Source: Balneolales bacterium
GTDB taxonomy: Bacteria; Bacteroidota; Rhodothermia; Balneolales; Natronogracilivirgulaceae
Assembly: GCA_007135895.1 (NCBI GenBank)
Contig: SLHZ01000150.1
Coordinates: forward strand, 1 to 19,598
DNA length: 19,598 nt
Direction of reading: 5' to 3'
A program made the position numbers and the translations under genes. Below are positions 15,363-19,598 of this stretch, one piece after another (within the stretch, counting starts at the first letter, position 1; every line of letters begins with the position of its first letter). The notes under the pieces were generated by a model that did not search any database, was not told the origin of the DNA, and worked only from the letters and a program-made list of their open reading frames with translations.

Positions 15363-16124
15363 TTAGGAAGCCGGTTCTTCTTCCGGACCGGTGGTATCAT
15401 CCTGTTTCTTTGCATTGCGCTTTTCGATCTCTTCCTGTGAGATGATCTCTTTTCCTTGTTTGAGCAGCGCGATGGAGTCAATCAGGACAATGGAACTTTC
15501 TTCCATGTCCACAACCAGCCGGTCAATTTTTGATACGCAATAGTTGTACCCGACCTGCAGCAGGATTCCGGAGATCAGTCCGGCCGCTGTTGTGAGCAGG
15601 GCTACTTTGATACCACCGGCAACGAGGCTGGGTGAGATATCACCGGCGGCCTCAATGGCGTCAAAAGCCTGGATCATACCTACAACGGTACCTGTAAATC
15701 CGAGCATCGGGGCGATGGCGATAAAAAGGGACAGCCATACCAGTCCTCTTTCCAGAAAGCTCATTTCAATGGAGCCGTAGGATTGAATGGCTTTTTCAGC
15801 GGCATCAATTCCTTCGTCTGCACGAAGCAGGCCGGCCTGGAAAACGGAGGCGACCGGACCTCTGGTTGATGAGCAGAGTTCTTCTGCGGCCTGAATTCCG
15901 CCTTCCTGCAGGGCTTCCTTCACGTCGAGAATAAAGTTTCGGGTATTGATATCGGCTCTGTTGAGGGTTATAAGGCGCTCAAGAAATATGGACAGGCCAA
16001 GAATAAGAGCGATGAGAACGGGCCACATGAAGGCACCACCTTCATTGAAATACCCGACGAGCATGTTGAACAGGCCTTCCTCCAGGGCTCCCTGGAAGAG
16101 CAATGCGCTAAGCGAGAGGGTCAT
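15363..16124 (-). CDS. exbB: ExbB/TolQ/MotA-type proton channel protein
   Basis: The 253-residue protein has the ExbB/TolQ plan: helix 1 at about 33-52 (MWPVLIALILGLSIFLERLI), a cytoplasmic loop of about 75 residues, helix 2 at about 128-151 with APMLGFTGTVVGMIQAF, and helix 3 at about 172-195 (IKVALLTTAAGLISGILL). LGFTGTVVGMIQAF and ALLTTAAGLI are the family signature. The C-terminal tail is charged (KRNAKKQDDTTGPEEEPAS). It forms the pentameric channel around ExbD. The start at 16124 is supported by a GGAG six bases upstream and by a consensus promoter 66-94 bases upstream. It is the first gene of the exbB-membrane protein-exbD-exbD-thiL run. Confidence 0.95.
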   Translation of the reverse strand: MTLSLSALLFQGALEEGLFNMLVGYFNEGGAFMWPVLIALILGLSIFLERLITLNRADINTRNFILDVKEALQEGGIQAAEELCSSTRGPVASVFQAGLLRADEGIDAAEKAIQSYGSIEMSFLERGLVWLSLFIAIAPMLGFTGTVVGMIQAFDAIEAAGDISPSLVAGGIKVALLTTAAGLISGILLQVGYNYCVSKIDRLVVDMEESSIVLIDSIALLKQGKEIISQEEIEKRNAKKQDDTTGPEEEPAS

Positions 16125-16189
16125 ACGATTCTCCGGTTTTTTCCTAATGTTGTATTCATTGACACGTTAATGCAATAAGCAATGATGTG

Positions 16190-16218
16190 ATTATAGACTA
16201 TTTTGAATCAAATGTCAA
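16190..16218 (-). promoter_or_regulatory. Perfect-consensus sigma-70 promoter before exbB
   Basis: TTGACA (16218-16213), exactly 17 bases, TATAAT (16195-16190) on the minus strand. Both hexamers match the consensus at all positions. The expected transcript start is near 16183, giving a leader of about 59 bases that carries GGAG (16134-16131) six bases before the exbB ATG. Confidence 0.85.
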
Positions 16219-16233
16219 AGGTTATGAACTCTA

Positions 16234-16249
16234 AAAAAGTGTTCTTTTT
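16234..16249 (-). terminator. Weak AT-rich hairpin after the outer-membrane protein gene
   Basis: On the minus strand AAAAAG-AACA-CTTTTT forms a six-pair stem whose 3' arm is itself a T-run, 19 bases after the stop codon of the upstream gene and just ahead of the exbB promoter. The stem is mostly A-T pairs, so termination strength is doubtful. Confidence 0.35.
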
Positions 16250-16267
16250 CCGGCAGAATATTCCGGT

Positions 16268-19200
16268 TCAGAATACGGCACTGACAGTAAATCGAAGAGA
16301 TTGAACGGTGGGGCGATCCCTTATGGTTCTGCCATCGTATTGGAGTCCTGCGCGCAGAAAGTCGCTGACTCTGTAATCACTCTGCAGCGACCAGGCCCAG
16401 GTATTACCAAGGCCGGCGCCTGCGGTCAGTTCAAGCTCGCCTGTCCGGGATGAGGGGCCGCCGGACTGGCTGAAGTTGCGAAACTCAAGACTTGCCGTTG
16501 AATGCAGTGCCGTGCCGGTTCGCAGTCTGGTATCAGCAAAAAAAGTATAACCTGTTATATTAGAAGGTACTTGCGGATAAGCATCCTTTCTCCGGATCCA
16601 GGCGCCTCCCAGTCCGGTTTGAAGCCTGGTATTCCACCGGATATCCAGGCGCGGACGTGTTTCCGTACCGGTGATGCTGTAGTTGCGTGAAGAGAAGGTT
16701 TCGCTCTCATTTTCATTTCTGCCAGCCTGAAAGTGCATTCCGATCCTGTATGTTCTGCTGATCCTTCTGTCAGCCCTTATCTCAAGGTTATCTCTGTGGA
16801 AATGCTCGAGCCCGCTGGCTTGTGCCTGTTGGCCCAGTGTACGGTCAGCACTTATCCTCACAGCGGTTCGGGTGTCGTTTCTCAGCAGTTCCAGCTCCTG
16901 TCCCAGGAAGAAGCGTCCGCGAACAGTCAGCGAGTCATCGCGAAAAGTGTGCAACTGCAGCAAATAGACATCCCTCAGTTGCGCGGTCCGGTTCTCTTCA
17001 CGAACATCAATGGTGCTGGTCCAGAGCATGCCTGAAAGAAAGCCAAGCCATCGTGAGTAACGGGCATCGTGAGGATCGATGCGGCGTGACGGATCCACCG
17101 TTGTCTGCCACCTTACATGCAAGGCGATCACGGGGTAGAGTTCGTCAGAGGGGACCAGCTGGCGTATGAATGTCCCTTCATTGGGACTTTGCTCGGGAAA
17201 GAATTCGTCAACCTGGCGTACACCGTCATCATTGAGGTCAATCCACACATACTGTCCCAACTCAGGGCCCACTTCAACATAGGCTTCCTGCATGAGTGCC
17301 CTTCTTTCGGTATTGGCATCATAGAGGATTCGGGTTTCAATGAACCGGTCAAAAGGGCTGAATGCAGTTTCCGATCGAATAAGGAGGCCTCTGCTGTCGA
17401 TCCGCTGCTCCTCTATTTTGAAGAGGTCCTCAAAACTTCTGCTTCGTATACCCAGGGTGTTGCTGGTTTGAAAGAGGTGTTCATGGCGATAATTCAGGAT
17501 ATATCGCTGTGTGATATTCCGGGAGAGATCTTCCATTCTGCCATGAAGCATGGCAGAATCTTCCCGGTAGCGAATGCTGGTACCTGCCCGGAAACGGGAG
17601 TTGATCTCATAAAAAAGACCCGGACCCCATTCCCGGAAGCGAAAAGAGCCCTGTGCGAGCGAATCATTATCCAAACCGGTCTGTCGCCGCTCTTCCTGTT
17701 CAAATTCCATTTCAGGCTGCAGAACTCCGAAAGAAAGATTCCACTGGTAGTCCATGCGGGCTTTCTGTCTCCACCATTTACCCGACTCACCGAGCATTTG
17801 ATCCCGGCTGTCGATCCGTTCGGCAAAATAATCCAGACCGGGCAGTCCATCTCTTTGTGACCGTATCTGCAGGTCGGCACGACTTCCTTCGAAAAGATTC
17901 CTGTCGATCACCCCGCCACCCAGGATTATTTTGGTTTCGGAGCCGGGGGTCCAGGCGGCTCCGCCTTCCAGCCTGATCTCACGGCTGTCGGGCATGGCAG
18001 CAAGATTCCATCGGCGATCGAATTCAACTTCTCTCACACGGTCGAAATAGGCGAAGTGTTCTCCCTCGTAGCGACCTTCGCCGAAAAGTTCGAATTTGCC
18101 CAAAGCTGTTTTCCCCGGCTGAATTCGAAAACCGGTCAGAAAGCTCATATCCTGATTATTTTCATTATCAATGGATGAGAGTCTGTTTTGATCGAGGCTG
18201 CTTCCGGCCCATTCGCCATACAGTGACCACCCGGGCCGGGGGTTCCATTGACTTCTGAGGGCTACCATACTCTGTTCCATGGGACGTGGCAGCTTTCGCC
18301 GTGGCATATAGTCTCCTGCTCCCGGGCCGGCCCATTCATACAAGATTCCATTGGCCGCCCGGCCCACCCGGACATAATCTCCTGATCCCGGGTCCACTCT
18401 GCTGAAGCTCACCCGATAAACGCCGGAGGAGTCGCCCGGGACATGGCGGAATATGGAGTATATTTTACCCTGGAAGAGGGTATCAACCCTTGCATAGAGA
18501 AGAAAGTCGGCATCTCTTCGATAGCCAACCGAGTCGGCACCACTGACAACAGCTTTATCGGGATCATTTCCGGCATCACGCAGAATGGCTCTTTCGTTTT
18601 CGGAGAGCAGCAACCGGGAGCTTGCGCTCACATTGTCGGCTTCGCGGATCACGGTGGCACCGAAAGTGAGTCGACCATCGAACAAGCGTATCTCATCGGC
18701 TTCCGCGGCCAGCAGAGATCTTGTGAACTCATCTTCCAGATACTGAAAATCCACTGTGATACGCGAATAGTCGGTAATGATGCGATTGGAAGTAAAAGTG
18801 ACTTCACCCAGTCCATAGTCGACGATATAGTCGTTTTCCTCTCCCCTGGTCAGCAACTCACCATCCAGATATACTCTTTCCGAACCTGCGAGAACAATCA
18901 GAAACGATTGCTGTCCGGCCTGTGCCAGTCTGTAAGGGCCCTGTACCCCATCCACACCCGTGAACTGTATCTCCCGGTAGCGCCCGCGTGCAACAGCGGC
19001 AGACCCCCGATACGTGCCGGTATGCAGTTGCCCGTTGCTGAGTCCGTTGTTGAATCTGGTGCTTTGCTCGGTGCTGAGTGCATTGCTTTGTGCGTTGCTT
19101 TGCCTGTTGCTGAACCCATTGCTAAGTGCGTTGCTGTGCCTGTTGCTGAACCCATTGCTAAGTGCGTTGCTTTGCCTGTTGCTGAATTCATTGCTTTGCG

Positions 19201-19598
19201 TTCCTGTGGCAAAACGGTTTGCTGTCAGGTCTACACCCTGAAGTCTGCGGTTGATTACGGCAAAACGGCTCTGATTGAGCTGCACATCGACGTCGCCCAT
19301 CTGCAGAGATCCGGACGGATGCATGAGCCGAATGTAGACCTGGTCGAACTCGCGCAAGGTCTGGGTAGTTCCTTCGGGCTGTATGGGTGTACTCTGATCC
19401 GTGAGAGAGGCCACTACTTCCCATTCGTCGGTGATATTCCCCCTTACATCAAAACGCAGACCGCTGTCCATGGAGAAGTCCTGGTTGGACCCAACGACGA
19501 TTCCTCTTCGAAGGCTTCCGCTGCGTTCCAGTCTGGTATCTGCGAAGAGGTCTTGCTGGCTTGGGGGTCGTCGTACGACCTGCCTTTCGGTATCGGTA
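16268..19598 (-). CDS. Giant outer-membrane-type beta-rich protein, 3' part, runs off right edge
   Basis: At least 1109 residues are visible; the N-terminus and any signal peptide lie beyond the window (the first Met, at 19471, is internal, since the frame stays open to 19598 with family-like sequence such as SLRRGIVVGSNQDFS). The chain is dominated by alternating polar/hydrophobic strands with frequent Arg and aromatic residues and ends in SLRFTVSAVF; a C-terminal Phe is the usual signal for outer-membrane barrel insertion. Recurrent blocks are LREFDQVYIRLMHPSGSLQMGD, a GSERVYLDGELLTRGEENDY-type motif (positions about 18831-18890), and an EF-hand-like loop at 17204-17239. A run of 14 SN-type tetrapeptides interrupts the N-terminal third. 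I recall similar long unnamed surface proteins in Bacteroidota/Chlorobi genomes, but assign no function. It lies just upstream of exbB on the same strand. Confidence 0.8.
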   Translation of the reverse strand, partial: TDTERQVVRRPPSQQDLFADTRLERSGSLRRGIVVGSNQDFSMDSGLRFDVRGNITDEWEVVASLTDQSTPIQPEGTTQTLREFDQVYIRLMHPSGSLQMGDVDVQLNQSRFAVINRRLQGVDLTANRFATGTQSNEFSNRQSNALSNGFSNRHSNALSNGFSNRQSNAQSNALSTEQSTRFNNGLSNGQLHTGTYRGSAAVARGRYREIQFTGVDGVQGPYRLAQAGQQSFLIVLAGSERVYLDGELLTRGEENDYIVDYGLGEVTFTSNRIITDYSRITVDFQYLEDEFTRSLLAAEADEIRLFDGRLTFGATVIREADNVSASSRLLLSENERAILRDAGNDPDKAVVSGADSVGYRRDADFLLYARVDTLFQGKIYSIFRHVPGDSSGVYRVSFSRVDPGSGDYVRVGRAANGILYEWAGPGAGDYMPRRKLPRPMEQSMVALRSQWNPRPGWSLYGEWAGSSLDQNRLSSIDNENNQDMSFLTGFRIQPGKTALGKFELFGEGRYEGEHFAYFDRVREVEFDRRWNLAAMPDSREIRLEGGAAWTPGSETKIILGGGVIDRNLFEGSRADLQIRSQRDGLPGLDYFAERIDSRDQMLGESGKWWRQKARMDYQWNLSFGVLQPEMEFEQEERRQTGLDNDSLAQGSFRFREWGPGLFYEINSRFRAGTSIRYREDSAMLHGRMEDLSRNITQRYILNYRHEHLFQTSNTLGIRSRSFEDLFKIEEQRIDSRGLLIRSETAFSPFDRFIETRILYDANTERRALMQEAYVEVGPELGQYVWIDLNDDGVRQVDEFFPEQSPNEGTFIRQLVPSDELYPVIALHVRWQTTVDPSRRIDPHDARYSRWLGFLSGMLWTSTIDVREENRTAQLRDVYLLQLHTFRDDSLTVRGRFFLGQELELLRNDTRTAVRISADRTLGQQAQASGLEHFHRDNLEIRADRRISRTYRIGMHFQAGRNENESETFSSRNYSITGTETRPRLDIRWNTRLQTGLGGAWIRRKDAYPQVPSNITGYTFFADTRLRTGTALHSTASLEFRNFSQSGGPSSRTGELELTAGAGLGNTWAWSLQSDYRVSDFLRAGLQYDGRTIRDRPTVQSLRFTVSAVF
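17204..17239 (-). other. EF-hand-like calcium-binding loop within the outer-membrane-type protein
   Basis: The encoded twelve residues DLNDDGVRQVDE fit the DxNxDGxxxxxE pattern at positions 1, 3, 5, 6 and 12, with an aromatic strand before (YVWI) and FF after. The residue pattern is seen directly; calcium binding is inference. Confidence 0.6.
19028..19195 (-). repeat. Coding 12-bp/36-bp nested tandem repeat (SN tetrapeptide repeat)
   Basis: Fourteen in-frame 12-base units encode SNEF, SNRQ, SNAL, SNGF, SNRH, SNAL, SNGF, SNRQ, SNAQ, SNAL, STEQ, STRF, NNGL, SNGQ. The first nine form three near-identical 36-base blocks; later units decay. Alternative frames over the array are also open, a side effect of the repeat. 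It lies inside the giant outer-membrane-type gene. Confidence 0.9.

Noticed and set aside
17117..17860. 247-codon open frame on the plus strand opposite the giant surface-protein gene
   Set aside because: The minus-strand frame has coherent beta-strand pattern and motifs; the plus-strand product resembles nothing and has no start signal.
19028..19195. Possible CRISPR array
   Set aside because: Units are contiguous without spacers, in frame and inside a coding gene.
19014..19241. Leu/Cys-rich plus-strand frame and an Ala/Thr-rich alternative minus-strand frame over the SN repeat
   Set aside because: Both are periodic only because a 12-base repeat is open in several frames; the SN frame continues on both sides into the surface protein.
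19469..19471. ATG at 19471 as the start of the giant surface protein
   Set aside because: The same frame remains open to the window edge and encodes sequence matching the style of the protein; the true start is outside.

Overview
The window comes from a bacterium of the Bacteroidota side of the FCB group, most likely Balneolota/Rhodothermota-like. This is an inference from gene content: a short primary sigma factor whose conserved core starts almost at the N-terminus, a fused 2-oxoglutarate dehydrogenase (E1 plus E2 catalytic domain in one chain), an exbB–small membrane protein–exbD–exbD cluster, and a very long beta-rich outer-membrane-type protein ending in Phe. Base composition looks close to 50% G+C throughout. 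I see no rRNA, tRNA, CRISPR array, transposase or phage gene, and no gene-free stretch over 300 bases.

Left part (1-5386), all on the minus strand: the 5' part of rpoD runs off the left edge. Behind a 235-base intergenic region rich in short repeats lies a probable operon in the order pepF (oligoendopeptidase F), a GAF/degenerate-GGDEF protein, deoB (phosphopentomutase). The GAF protein's stop and the deoB start are one base apart. Middle (5541-9392), plus strand: one large gene for multifunctional 2-oxoglutarate decarboxylase/dehydrogenase, divergent from pepF. It converges on folE2, with only 19 bases between the two stop codons.

Right part (9412-19598), all minus strand, in transcription order from the right edge: a partial gene for a giant outer-membrane-type protein; a weak hairpin followed by a textbook sigma-70 promoter (TTGACA, 17 bases, TATAAT); exbB, a three-helix membrane protein, two exbD genes, thiL and ftsH in close succession; then a COG0720 pterin synthase and folE2. 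ExbB and two ExbD proteins form a proton-driven inner-membrane motor that normally energises outer-membrane or envelope machinery through a TonB- or TolA-like partner, and no such partner lies in the window. FolE2 makes dihydroneopterin triphosphate, the substrate of the neighbouring pterin synthase, so these two form a short pathway.

The main points of interest are the four-residue SN repeat and EF-hand-like loop in the giant surface protein, the perfect promoter before exbB, changed metal-site residues in ThiL, a Ser in place of the usual nucleophilic Thr in DeoB, the PTPS-I-type active-site signature next to folE2, and the GGDEF-like domain without its signature. No wholly new defence or mobile system is visible.
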